Shown: positions 26,856-33,244 of the stretch, one piece after another
Numbering within the stretch: position 1 is the stretch's first letter
Layout of the letters: the number at the start of each line of letters is the position of its first letter
Notes under the pieces: model-generated
What the model saw: the letters and a program-made list of their open reading frames with translations, nothing else
Told to the model about the DNA's origin: nothing
Databases searched by the model: none
From: a virus
Length of the DNA: 33,244 nucleotides
Virus record (IMG/VR): IMGVR_UViG_3300020401_001027
Span: 1-33,244 of that record
Direction: 5' to 3' (one strand)
Translations under genes and position numbers: made by a program

Positions 26856-27812
26856 ATGTCTTTTTCAGACCTTAAGAAGCAAAGTTCTTTGGGCGCTTTG
26901 ACCAGCAAACTGGTTAAAGAAGCTGACAAGATGAATAATAAAGCAGGTGGTGCTGATGACCGCTTGTGGAAGCCAGAGATGGATAAGTCTGGCAATGGAT
27001 ATGCAGTGATTAGATTCCTGCCTGCACCTGATGGAGAAGATCTCCCTTGGGTCAAACTGTTCTCCCATGCATTCCAGGGACCTGGTGGATGGTATATTGA
27101 GAACTCTCTTACTACAATTGGTGGTAAGGATCCTATTGGTGAACTCAATAGGGAACTGTGGAACAGTGGCAATGATGCTGATAAAGACACTGTTCGTAAG
27201 CAGAAGCGTAAGCTCTCTTTCTATGCAAACATCTATGTTGTGAAGGATCCTGCTAATCCTCAAAATGAGGGTGGTGTATTCCTCTACAAGTTTGGAAAGA
27301 AAATCTTTGACAAGATCATGGATGCAATGCAACCTGAGTTTGAAGATGAAACTCCAATCAATCCTTTTGACTTCTGGCAAGGTGCTAACTTCAAACTGAA
27401 GTTGAAGAAGGTTGCTGGTTATTGGAACTATGACTCCTCTGAGTTTGATAGTCCTGGTCCTCTGTTGAATGATGATGATGCTATGGAAGCAATCTGGAAG
27501 AAGCAGTATTCACTTGCTGCCTTCACTGCTCCTGATCAGTTCAAGTCCTATGATGAACTGAAAAAGCGTCTTGACTATGTGCTTGGAACCAAGCCTACCC
27601 GTCGTTCACCAGCATCAGAGGAAACAGAGTATGATAACTACGCAGCACAAGAGTCCAAGTCAGTTAGTGAAGAGGAGGTCATGCGAAAGCTTGAAGACTC
27701 CTATCAGGCTTCAAAAGCAAATGCTGACTTCAACGCTCCTGATATCACACCTGGTAAAACAGATGATGATGACGATGCCATGAGTTATTTTGCAAAACTT
27801 GCAGACTCCTGA
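26856..27812 (+). CDS. 32: Single-stranded DNA-binding protein gp32
   Basis: 318 residues from ATG 26856 (T4 gp32 has 301). The core shares GWYIENSL...ELWN, FYANIYVVKDPANPQNEGGV, FLYKFGKKIFDKI and the FWQGANFKLKLKKVAGYWNY region with T4 gp32, and a very acidic C-terminal tail (KTDDDDDAMSYFAKL) that recruits replication proteins. There is no cysteine in the whole protein, so the zinc-binding cysteines of T4 gp32 are lost. It coats ssDNA at the fork and in recombination and works with gp59. It has its own promoter and a strong terminator. Confidence 0.93.
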   Translation: MSFSDLKKQSSLGALTSKLVKEADKMNNKAGGADDRLWKPEMDKSGNGYAVIRFLPAPDGEDLPWVKLFSHAFQGPGGWYIENSLTTIGGKDPIGELNRELWNSGNDADKDTVRKQKRKLSFYANIYVVKDPANPQNEGGVFLYKFGKKIFDKIMDAMQPEFEDETPINPFDFWQGANFKLKLKKVAGYWNYDSSEFDSPGPLLNDDDAMEAIWKKQYSLAAFTAPDQFKSYDELKKRLDYVLGTKPTRRSPASEETEYDNYAAQESKSVSEEEVMRKLEDSYQASKANADFNAPDITPGKTDDDDDAMSYFAKLADS

Positions 27813-27817
27813 TTCCA

Positions 27818-27834
27818 AAATCAACTTTTGATTT
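27818..27834 (+). other. Short hairpin before the gp32 terminator
   Basis: AAATCAA (27818-27824) pairs with TTGATTT (27828-27834) around CTT, seven bases after the gp32 stop. It may protect the mRNA end. Confidence 0.4.
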
Positions 27835-27840
27835 CATTTT

Positions 27841-27870
27841 CCTGGGAAAAAATTTTCCAGGATTTTTTTT
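27841..27870 (+). terminator. Intrinsic terminator of gp32
   Basis: CCTGG(G)AAAA pairs with TTTTCCAGG around AA, with one bulged G, followed by eight T residues (27863-27870). Confidence 0.88.
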
Positions 27871-28019
27871 GTCTTATTACTTTTTCGTAGGCATAAATTT
27901 TTGTTGCCTTTTACACTAAAAAAGCACCCTTCTAGCCTACATAGATTAGAATTGTATGGGGAGGGAGATATGCTCTGAAAACCAAATATCATTATGAAAA
28001 GTTACTTGTGGGGGCTATC

Positions 28020-28202
28020 ATGCACAATTTAATGTCACACAATCAACTAGCAGGATGGAAGCAAAGCATTGATAGGTTGTCTCATACTCTAGATAGGTCA
28101 CTAGAGGATTCATATCTAATTAATGATTATTATGACTGTCTTATTGAGTGTGATGATGATCAAGCAACATGCAAGAAAATTTGCAGGAGGATTCTAGAAT
28201 AA
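28020..28202 (+). CDS. Small conserved cyanophage protein of unknown function
   Basis: 60 residues from ATG 28020; GTG 28008 is an alternative. It is helical and acidic with three C-terminal cysteines (C45, C54, C58) in IECDDDQATCKKICRRILE, and a conserved-looking SHTLDRSLEDSYLINDYYDC. I recall homologues in cyanophages. The cysteines could bind a metal but no role is known. The ~200 bases upstream (27871-28019) hold no gene; I see only AT-rich sequence and weak hairpins. Confidence 0.6.
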   Translation: MHNLMSHNQLAGWKQSIDRLSHTLDRSLEDSYLINDYYDCLIECDDDQATCKKICRRILE

Positions 28203-28209
28203 TTTAAGT

Positions 28210-28232
28210 GGGGGGCCAATGACCCCCCTATT
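28210..28232. terminator. Terminator between convergent genes
   Basis: GGGGGG (28210-28215) pairs with CCCCCC (28223-28228), CCAATGA loop, then TATTTTA. It lies between the plus-strand gene at 28020 and the minus-strand gp53, so it may act in both directions; the T tract is interrupted. Confidence 0.65.
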
Positions 28233-28904
28233 TTATTGATACAGTCTAATATTTGCTGCTCTCATTACTTCATCACTGATGTAGTCTGTACTTCCCTCTT
28301 TGTAGAGAAGACCTTGTTCCATATCATCTAGTATCTGTGCAATATATAGAGGTTTAGCAATAAAGATATTTCTTTTCTCGTTTTGAATAGCATCTTCATA
28401 TTCATAGTTGGTAACCATAACAGTTACATTGGTGTTGATCACCATCTGATTGTTGCCACTATCAAAGTATGTGATTGAGTAGTCACTAGCAACTTCAAGA
28501 CCTTTTTTCAAAATAACATTACCTAGACTGTCTTTAATTTCAATAGTCTCATAGTGATGAGGATTATTAAAGGCAGTCTCTGAACCATACTTGCTCACCA
28601 TGTAATTGTAGAATGATTGCTGAGACAATGGCCATTCATCTTCCAGGTTGATGATGTTGTTGGCAGTAAGCACCAACCAATCAAGATATGGTTCATCATA
28701 GAACTTAAAAGCAACATTGTCTGGTCTTTCATCACCAACAATGCTGTACTTAGTAAAGAAGTTAATATTCTGGAACAGATTATCACTGATCTTTGCTCTT
28801 CTGAATAGGTTCTTTACCTCAATGAAGTCACCAATATTCTTTGAGTCAGGTAGACGACTAACATATTCAAATTTAGGAACGTATCTGAAATAAGGTAATG
28901 CCAT
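28233..28904 (-). CDS. 53: Baseplate wedge protein gp53
   Basis: 223 residues (T4 gp53 has 196). The N-terminus (YFRYVPKFEYVSR), the conserved KNLFRRAKI segment and FKFYDEPYLDWLVLTANNII match cyanophage gp53 proteins in my memory. In T4, gp53 joins adjacent baseplate wedges around the hub. It follows gp48 by two bases, and gp4 lies further upstream on the same strand, so these are one late operon. A long C-terminal region beyond the T4 core (about 150-223) adds mass. Virion protein. Confidence 0.88.
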   Translation of the reverse strand: MALPYFRYVPKFEYVSRLPDSKNIGDFIEVKNLFRRAKISDNLFQNINFFTKYSIVGDERPDNVAFKFYDEPYLDWLVLTANNIINLEDEWPLSQQSFYNYMVSKYGSETAFNNPHHYETIEIKDSLGNVILKKGLEVASDYSITYFDSGNNQMVINTNVTVMVTNYEYEDAIQNEKRNIFIAKPLYIAQILDDMEQGLLYKEGSTDYISDEVMRAANIRLYQ

Positions 28905-28906
28905 TT

Positions 28907-30424
28907 TTAGAATCCCATTGTTGAACCATTGATATCATCATAATCATCTTGGTAGATGGGTTCAAGTTCACTGAAACTCATACTCATATCATATGCTGTG
29001 AGTGAACCATCACCATAGGTCATATATGATCCATCAGGAGTGTAGTTCACATTGAAACTAGTCATAGCACAGAGCTTAAACTTATTTAAGAATGGATGTG
29101 GTTCACCACCATTTGCAATATACTCTAATTGAAATACATTTGGAGTCTTCAAGAACAGATTAGAATCTGATCTTTGGACAGCCATATTTGCTTTGAAAGT
29201 TTTGATAATCTTTCTAACTTCCTCTGCTTCCTTATCATACCTTGGTGTCATTCTAAACTGGAAGTTGAATGTCCTTAGAGTAGGACCATTAAATAGCAAC
29301 TCCATATTAGGATTGATGACTTGACCTGTGGTTCTACCTGTAATGTTTGAACCAACTGCTTGACCTGCAAAGTATGCAGCAACAAAATCAATTGTATTTG
29401 GATCTGATGCAAAATCCTGTGCTGCCCCTGCAATATCACTACCTACGCTTTGAATTGCTTTTAAAAGGTCACCTCTACCTATATCTTGAATGGCACCCAT
29501 AGATATATTAGCAAGTGCTGCTCTGAAAGGATCCAATGAATCACCACCCCAACCAACTGATTGTGTTTCAGAAAGGTTAGGTTGCATAGGCAAAGTTATA
29601 CTAGTGAGAGCGATTTTCTTGTTTTGACCATCTTTGATTCTTGATGTTGGGCTAGCAGGAGGTGTCTTTCCACCACTAGAAATATAATCTAAACTACTAG
29701 GAACATACTTCATAGCAGTTATCTTAATGAAGTCAAAGGGGAACCCAGCAGGTGGTGTGTCCTTAGGGTATCTAAGATTTGCAGAACCTAAATTCTTTGG
29801 TTCTGATTTGCTTTTTTCAGGACCCTTGATAGGTTGAACACTAAAAGTATTGTCACTCTCCTCAGCAGTATCACTTATTGCAGTAGCAGTTGTGGTGATC
29901 TTGAGTATGTCTCCAGTATCATCAATAGTCCCATTCTGAAGAGTGGCTGGTGCTGTCTTTACAGGAGCATCTGTTATTTCTCCTTTACTATTGACTATTT
30001 TATTATTGATTGGATCAATGACACCAGGAACTTTGCTAACACGATTAAGTCTAGATTGCTGCTCCCTTATCCCTTGGGTATCCAGTCCAGAATAATTCTT
30101 TGCATCATTAATTGTGGTTGATCTAACATTATTGAATGATGTTATGCCACCACCTTTAGAAACATCTGATCTTCCACCATAAACTACCTGACTAAACTTA
30201 TTAATATCAGTGATTTTACCATATGGATTACTTTTATTATATGCACGCTGAAACTCTCTGTTGGCATTGAACCCACTGTATTCCCATTCAGAAGCTTTGC
30301 CAGGAACAGAGTTCATCACAGCGATTCCATTTTCCAAGCGAACTGTGGCTTGACCTGTATCCATGTCCGTCTCTACTCTGACTGGGACACCTTTCCACAC
30401 AGTTTTTTCTGTTACAATAGCCAT
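28907..30424 (-). CDS. 48: Baseplate tail-tube cap protein gp48
   Basis: 505 residues, well above T4 gp48 (364). The C-terminal half contains LLFNGPTLRTFNFQFRMTPR, IIKTFKANMAVQR, FLKTPNVFQLEYI and FNVNYTPDGSYMTYGDGS, the tube-cap domain of gp48/gp54-type proteins. The first ~230 residues are Ser/Thr/Asn/Gly-rich and probably a cyanophage-specific insertion. gp48 seals the baseplate and helps start tube growth with gp54. A late-type promoter lies just upstream at 30441. Confidence 0.9.
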   Translation of the reverse strand: MAIVTEKTVWKGVPVRVETDMDTGQATVRLENGIAVMNSVPGKASEWEYSGFNANREFQRAYNKSNPYGKITDINKFSQVVYGGRSDVSKGGGITSFNNVRSTTINDAKNYSGLDTQGIREQQSRLNRVSKVPGVIDPINNKIVNSKGEITDAPVKTAPATLQNGTIDDTGDILKITTTATAISDTAEESDNTFSVQPIKGPEKSKSEPKNLGSANLRYPKDTPPAGFPFDFIKITAMKYVPSSLDYISSGGKTPPASPTSRIKDGQNKKIALTSITLPMQPNLSETQSVGWGGDSLDPFRAALANISMGAIQDIGRGDLLKAIQSVGSDIAGAAQDFASDPNTIDFVAAYFAGQAVGSNITGRTTGQVINPNMELLFNGPTLRTFNFQFRMTPRYDKEAEEVRKIIKTFKANMAVQRSDSNLFLKTPNVFQLEYIANGGEPHPFLNKFKLCAMTSFNVNYTPDGSYMTYGDGSLTAYDMSMSFSELEPIYQDDYDDINGSTMGF

Positions 30425-30435
30425 CAGACAGATTT

Positions 30436-30828
30436 TTAGTTATTTATCCTAAAACTTTGATATGGAATTGATCTAGCATCATTCAATTCAAGTGGGTAGA
30501 TGACATGCAAGTTGCTTTGTATCTCATCCCAAGTGTAATTCCTGAAAGGATCTTGACCTCTTGCTGCCCAGTGGTAGTTGATACCTCTGAAACCCCACTG
30601 AAAGATACCAATGCAAGCAACCAAGGGGAATTGGTCATATTCAATTCTAGGTGTCTTAGGTGTGTAGATAAAGGTATAGTATCTACCTACATCAGGAACA
30701 ACTTCTACCTCTGTGAGAACACCTATCAAAGCAAGCATTCTATCATCAGCAGAGGGTTCATTGATAATATCATCAACCAGTGGATCTAATCTATTTGTGT
30801 CGCTTTTTAGATACTCTTCTTGTTCCAT
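30436..30828 (-). CDS. Conserved protein between gp4 and gp48, probably structural
   Basis: 130 residues on the minus strand, overlapping the gp4 gene by 38 bases and ending 12 bases before gp48. It has a short acidic N-terminal tail and a beta/aromatic-rich body (RYYTFIYTPKTPRIEYDQFP; GFRGINYHWAARGQDPFRNY). I recall homologues in cyanophages in the same place and size. Position suggests a minor baseplate or neck component, but no family name is certain. Confidence 0.7.
   Translation of the reverse strand: MEQEEYLKSDTNRLDPLVDDIINEPSADDRMLALIGVLTEVEVVPDVGRYYTFIYTPKTPRIEYDQFPLVACIGIFQWGFRGINYHWAARGQDPFRNYTWDEIQSNLHVIYPLELNDARSIPYQSFRINN
30441..30448 (-). promoter_or_regulatory. Late-type promoter for gp48-gp53
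   Basis: On the minus strand: GATAAATA, 7 of 8 to the T4 late motif, 17 bases before the gp48 start. It lies over the end of the 130-residue gene. Confidence 0.5.
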
Positions 30829-31261
30829 ACTGCTTGATGCCTAGTTCGTTTTCTGTAAGAATGAGAAACTCCACTCCATTATCAAGAGCAAACTCCCTAG
30901 CAGCAGCCCACTTGGCTTTATTTATTTCATAGGTCAGACATTCATTGATATATGTTTTGGTTACTCTGCTCTTCTTAATGGGTGGTTTTGTCTGCCTTGC
31001 TGGTTTAATTTCTACAAGATATTTCTTACCATCTTTCTTCTGGATTAGTGCATCAGGATAGTATCTGTGAACTCTGCCATCCTTTGGAGACACATAAGGG
31101 ATAGAGAACTCCTCACTTGCCCACTTCACAATGTCAGGAGTGTGGTCACACCAATGGCAAAAATGTCTTTCCCAAGAACTTCTGCAAATAATGTTGTTGG
31201 GATCACCCATATACTTCTGAGGGTATGATGGTTTATAAATTGACTTTATGCTTTCTCCCAT
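30791..31261 (-). CDS. 4: Head completion protein gp4
   Basis: 156 residues (T4 gp4 has 150). YKPSYPQKYMGDPN at the start, RSSWERHFCHWCDHTPDIVK, and EIKPARQTKPP...EINKAKWAAAREFALDNG all align by eye with T4 gp4. The fold is PD-(D/E)XK-like with E31, D70, E84 and K86 (EIKP). In T4 this protein (gp50/65 in older names) is needed for head completion and DNA-end protection before tail joining. A late-type promoter lies 23 bases upstream. Confidence 0.92.
   Translation of the reverse strand: MGESIKSIYKPSYPQKYMGDPNNIICRSSWERHFCHWCDHTPDIVKWASEEFSIPYVSPKDGRVHRYYPDALIQKKDGKKYLVEIKPARQTKPPIKKSRVTKTYINECLTYEINKAKWAAAREFALDNGVEFLILTENELGIKQYGTRRVSKKRHK
31234..31241 (+). promoter_or_regulatory. Late-type promoter for the tube protein gene
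   Basis: TATAAATT, 7 of 8 to the T4 late motif, inside the start of the gp4 gene, 52 bases before ATG 31293. Confidence 0.4.
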
Positions 31262-31283
31262 ACATAGTAATAGTAATCACGCC

Positions 31284-31291
31284 TATTTATA
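31284..31291 (-). promoter_or_regulatory. Late promoter of gp4
   Basis: The minus strand reads TATAAATA exactly, 23 bases before the gp4 ATG. The plus strand start of the tube protein lies two bases away. Confidence 0.72.
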
Positions 31292-31292
31292 G

Positions 31293-32063
31293 ATGGCAGG
31301 ACCAAAACCAAATAGCATACAGACTAGTCAGTTAAAGACCAGGATTATGGGTCTTGCACAGACTTCTGTTTATCAGGTGAAGGTGCAACCTCCCACTGAT
31401 GTGGATAGATCAATGGGTGGCATATATGCGAAGTATGGTAGAGATATTGATCTGCTCTGTACTAGCACTACTCTTCCTGGTAGTTCACTAGCAACCCATG
31501 ATGTCACAGCAGACTACCAAGGTGTGTCTGAGAAGATGGTTTATAGAAGAATCTATGATAACAATATTGATATGACCTTCTATGTTGACAAGAGATATAA
31601 AGTCATTGACTTCTTTGATGGTTGGATGAACTTCATCACTGGGATGAATAGAAACTATGAGGGATATAGGGATTCAAGAAATGGATTTAGGATGAACTAC
31701 CCTAGGAGTTATAAGTCACCAATCTTCCTAACTAAATTTGAGAAGAACATTACAGATGAAGCAGTCTACTATGAGTTTGTAGATGCATTCCCTATTGCAC
31801 TTAATGCTACACCAGTATCCTATGATACTAGTGACATTTTGAAAGTTAATGTGTCTTTCTCATATGTGAGGTACACAAAGAATATACTTTCAAGTAGCAG
31901 TCCTAGTAGAATCAGACAAGCCCAATCAGACTTTGAGCAACTACTAGACCAAGCAACTACCAGTACAGTTGAGGGTGTTAGACAACCTATTAATCTGGGT
32001 CTTTCAGGGGCAGGGACTACTAGGGAATCAAATCAGATAATTAACAACCTTCCAATTGCTTAA
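31293..32063 (+). CDS. 54: Tail tube protein-like, baseplate tube initiator (gp54/gp19 family)
   Basis: 256 residues. The body (CTSTTLPGSSLATHDV; YRRIYDNNIDMTFYVDKRYKVI; FFDGWMNFITGM; FVDAFPIALNATPVSYDTSD; KVNVSFSYVRYTKNI) fits the T4 gp19/gp54 tube superfamily. Its place beside gp48, gp53 and gp26 favours gp54, the baseplate initiator on which the tube polymerises, over the main tube gp19, which is normally elsewhere. It could be annotated gp19-like. Ser-rich tail (about 200-256). Late protein in the virion. Confidence 0.75.
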   Translation: MAGPKPNSIQTSQLKTRIMGLAQTSVYQVKVQPPTDVDRSMGGIYAKYGRDIDLLCTSTTLPGSSLATHDVTADYQGVSEKMVYRRIYDNNIDMTFYVDKRYKVIDFFDGWMNFITGMNRNYEGYRDSRNGFRMNYPRSYKSPIFLTKFEKNITDEAVYYEFVDAFPIALNATPVSYDTSDILKVNVSFSYVRYTKNILSSSSPSRIRQAQSDFEQLLDQATTSTVEGVRQPINLGLSGAGTTRESNQIINNLPIA

Positions 32064-32069
32064 TAAATA
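32062..32069 (+). promoter_or_regulatory. Late-type promoter for gp26
   Basis: AATAAATA followed by C, over the stop codon of the previous gene, 29 bases before ATG 32098. Confidence 0.45.
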
Positions 32070-32097
32070 CTCACACTGAAATAATCATTAGATTGTT

Positions 32098-32817
32098 ATG
32101 CCCTTACCACAAATTGCCACTCCAACATATGAGTTGGAATTGCCTTCCACAAAAAAGACAGTTAAATATAGACCATTCCTTGTAAGAGAAGAGAAGTTAT
32201 TGGTTCTTGCGTTGGAGAGTGAGGATACAAAACAGATTACCAATGCCATTACAACTGTAATCAAGAGTTGCATCATCACCAGAGGTGTGAAGGTGGAGAC
32301 TCTTCCTACATTTGATATTGAGTTTCTGTTCCTTAATATCAGGGGTAAGTCTGTGGGTGAAGAGGTTGAACTGAATATTATTGCACCTGATGATGGTGAG
32401 ACAGAGATCCCAGTCAAGATTAATCTTGATGATATCAAAGTCATCACAAATGAAGAACATTCTAAGCAGATTAGACTTGATGATTCATTGATGATGGAGA
32501 TGAAGTATCCTTCATTGGATCAGTTCATCAAGAACAACTTTGACTTTACAGAAGACAGCAACATTGATCAGTCATTTGAACTGATTGGTACTTGTATTGA
32601 TAAGATCTATACAGAAGAAGAAGTATGGGCAACTGCTGACTGCACCAAGGAAGAAATCTCAGAGTTCCTTGGACAGATGAATTCAAAGCAGTTCAAAGAG
32701 ATTGAGAAGTTCTTTAACACAATGCCTAAACTCTCACATACAATGAAGGTTACTAATCCAGTGACCAAAAAGAAAAGTGAGGTAGTATTGGAGGGACTGT
32801 CAAGTTTTTTCGCATAG
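32098..32817 (+). CDS. 26: Baseplate hub protein gp26
   Basis: 239 residues (T4 gp26 has 208). The N-terminus (MPLPQIATPTYELELPSTKK, then YRPFLVREEKLLVLALES) is typical of the T4 baseplate hub gp26 family, as is the C-terminal VVLEGLSSFFA. In T4 it is required for hub assembly but whether it stays in the virion is less clear. It lies just upstream of the gp51-like gene. Cytoplasmic during assembly. Confidence 0.88.
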   Translation: MPLPQIATPTYELELPSTKKTVKYRPFLVREEKLLVLALESEDTKQITNAITTVIKSCIITRGVKVETLPTFDIEFLFLNIRGKSVGEEVELNIIAPDDGETEIPVKINLDDIKVITNEEHSKQIRLDDSLMMEMKYPSLDQFIKNNFDFTEDSNIDQSFELIGTCIDKIYTEEEVWATADCTKEEISEFLGQMNSKQFKEIEKFFNTMPKLSHTMKVTNPVTKKKSEVVLEGLSSFFA

Positions 32818-32819
32818 GC

Positions 32820-32993
32820 ATGATCCATATGGATCTTGAGGGATATTATAAACTCAATTTTGCCCTGATTCAGTACCATAAATATTCATTAACAGAGATT
32901 GAAAGTCTCATCCCTTGGGAGAGAGATGTTTATGTGAGTCTTCTACAGCAACACTTAGAAGAAGAAGAACAAAAAGCAAAGACACATGGCTGA
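32820..32993 (+). CDS. 51: Baseplate hub assembly protein gp51-like
   Basis: 57 residues, two bases after gp26; ATG 32829 is another possible start. The segment YYKLNFALIQYHKYSLTEIE followed by LIPWERDVYVSLLQQHLEEE resembles the short gp51 genes annotated in cyanophages. T4 gp51 is about 249 residues, so this is far shorter. It is probably the hub assembly catalyst, but the match is from memory and short. It overlaps the next gene by eight bases. Confidence 0.55.
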   Translation: MIHMDLEGYYKLNFALIQYHKYSLTEIESLIPWERDVYVSLLQQHLEEEEQKAKTHG

Positions 32994-33244
32994 CATTCCA
33001 GAGGGTTTAGATGATCTACTGAAAAGTATCAGAGGAGAAACTTCCTCTGCTAAATCTTCTGCGCTTGCTATTGTTGCTAAGGCAAAAGAAAAACAAGAAG
33101 ATGACTTGGTTGATGAGAATATTGACCCTAGAATATTAAGAATGCTGGGGTTGGAGGATGTAGTTGATGTTGATTATGATACATACAAGACTCTCCTGAA
33201 GGAGAAGATGATGGCTGCCAGGATGTCTGGTAGTGAGATCCCCA
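32986..33244 (+). CDS. N-terminal part of a protein, probably structural (3'-truncated)
   Basis: It starts at ATG 32986 and is cut by the window edge after 86 residues. The visible part is helical and charged (MADIPEGLDDLLKSIRGETS; ILRMLGLEDVVDVDYDTYKT). It overlaps the gp51-like gene and continues the late operon, so a baseplate or hub component is likely. No domain is recognised from this fragment. Confidence 0.6.
   Translation, partial: MADIPEGLDDLLKSIRGETSSAKSSALAIVAKAKEKQEDDLVDENIDPRILRMLGLEDVVDVDYDTYKTLLKEKMMAARMSGSEIP

Noticed and set aside
27956-28019. Two leader-peptide-like frames (12-13 codons) before the 28020 gene
   Set aside because: They are too short to support, have no hairpin alternatives, and do not carry a codon run typical of attenuators.
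1-33244. tRNA genes, CRISPR arrays, insertion sequences, integrase or att sites
   Set aside because: No cloverleaf, repeat-spacer pattern, transposase or recombinase was recognised by eye; a tRNAscan or repeat search could still find something missed.

Overview
The window is part of a T4-like cyanomyovirus (a myovirus of marine Synechococcus or Prochlorococcus). Core T4 genes (gp33, gp59, gp32, gp53, gp48, gp4, a gp54/gp19-type tube protein, gp26, probably gp51) sit beside cyanobacterial metabolic genes (psbA, psbD, ferredoxin petF, three hli genes, talC, thyX, phoH, glutaredoxin). The presence of psbD and the moderate AT bias fit a Synechococcus host best, but the sequence does not prove it. 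No tRNA, CRISPR array, IS element, integrase or origin was recognised.

Layout. (1) 1-6130: a sugar-nucleotide and glycosyltransferase operon. It has a heptose-kinase-like GHMP kinase, a cupin, a heptose-1-P guanylyltransferase-like enzyme, a GDP-sugar dehydratase/epimerase, two tandem paralogous GT-B transferases and a GT25 enzyme. Together they suggest synthesis and transfer of a GDP-(deoxy)heptose-type sugar. (2) 6127-6682: a monocistronic small secreted outer-membrane-type protein with its own promoter, a structured leader and a terminator. (3) 6696-12020: a chain of tiny, translationally coupled, mostly one-helix membrane proteins around three hli genes, talC and a staphylococcal-nuclease-like enzyme. 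(4) 11209-14419: putative exported or structural proteins on both strands, convergent and overlapping near 12.8 kb. (5) 14553-18402: photosynthesis block with psbA, psbD, small membrane ORFs and petF. (6) 18403-22087: small conserved phage proteins, glutaredoxin and a DUF6433-like protein. (7) 22084-22624: an early-type promoter followed by what looks like a downstream-peptide (glutamine) riboswitch, a 58-aa ORF and a DUF4278-like 55-aa ORF. (8) 22625-27870: thyX, phoH, PD-(D/E)XK exonuclease, gp33, gp59, a DUF1825 protein and gp32, i.e. nucleotide metabolism, replication and late-transcription control. (9) 28020-33244: baseplate and head-completion genes, with gp53/gp48/gp4 on the minus strand and the tube initiator, gp26, gp51-like and a truncated gene on the plus strand.

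Regulation. Host-sigma70-like promoters (TTGACA, 17-18 bases, TANNNT) lie before hli, psbA, psbD, the outer-membrane gene, the riboswitch operon and gp32. Matches to the T4 late motif TATAAATA lie before structural genes. At three places (6127, 15044, 16391) the two are superimposed with identical spacing. Seven or eight intrinsic terminators separate the units. The longest gene-free stretches are the psbA leader (14966-15235) and 27813-28019; both are described below. No stretch over 300 bases lacks a gene or a described element.
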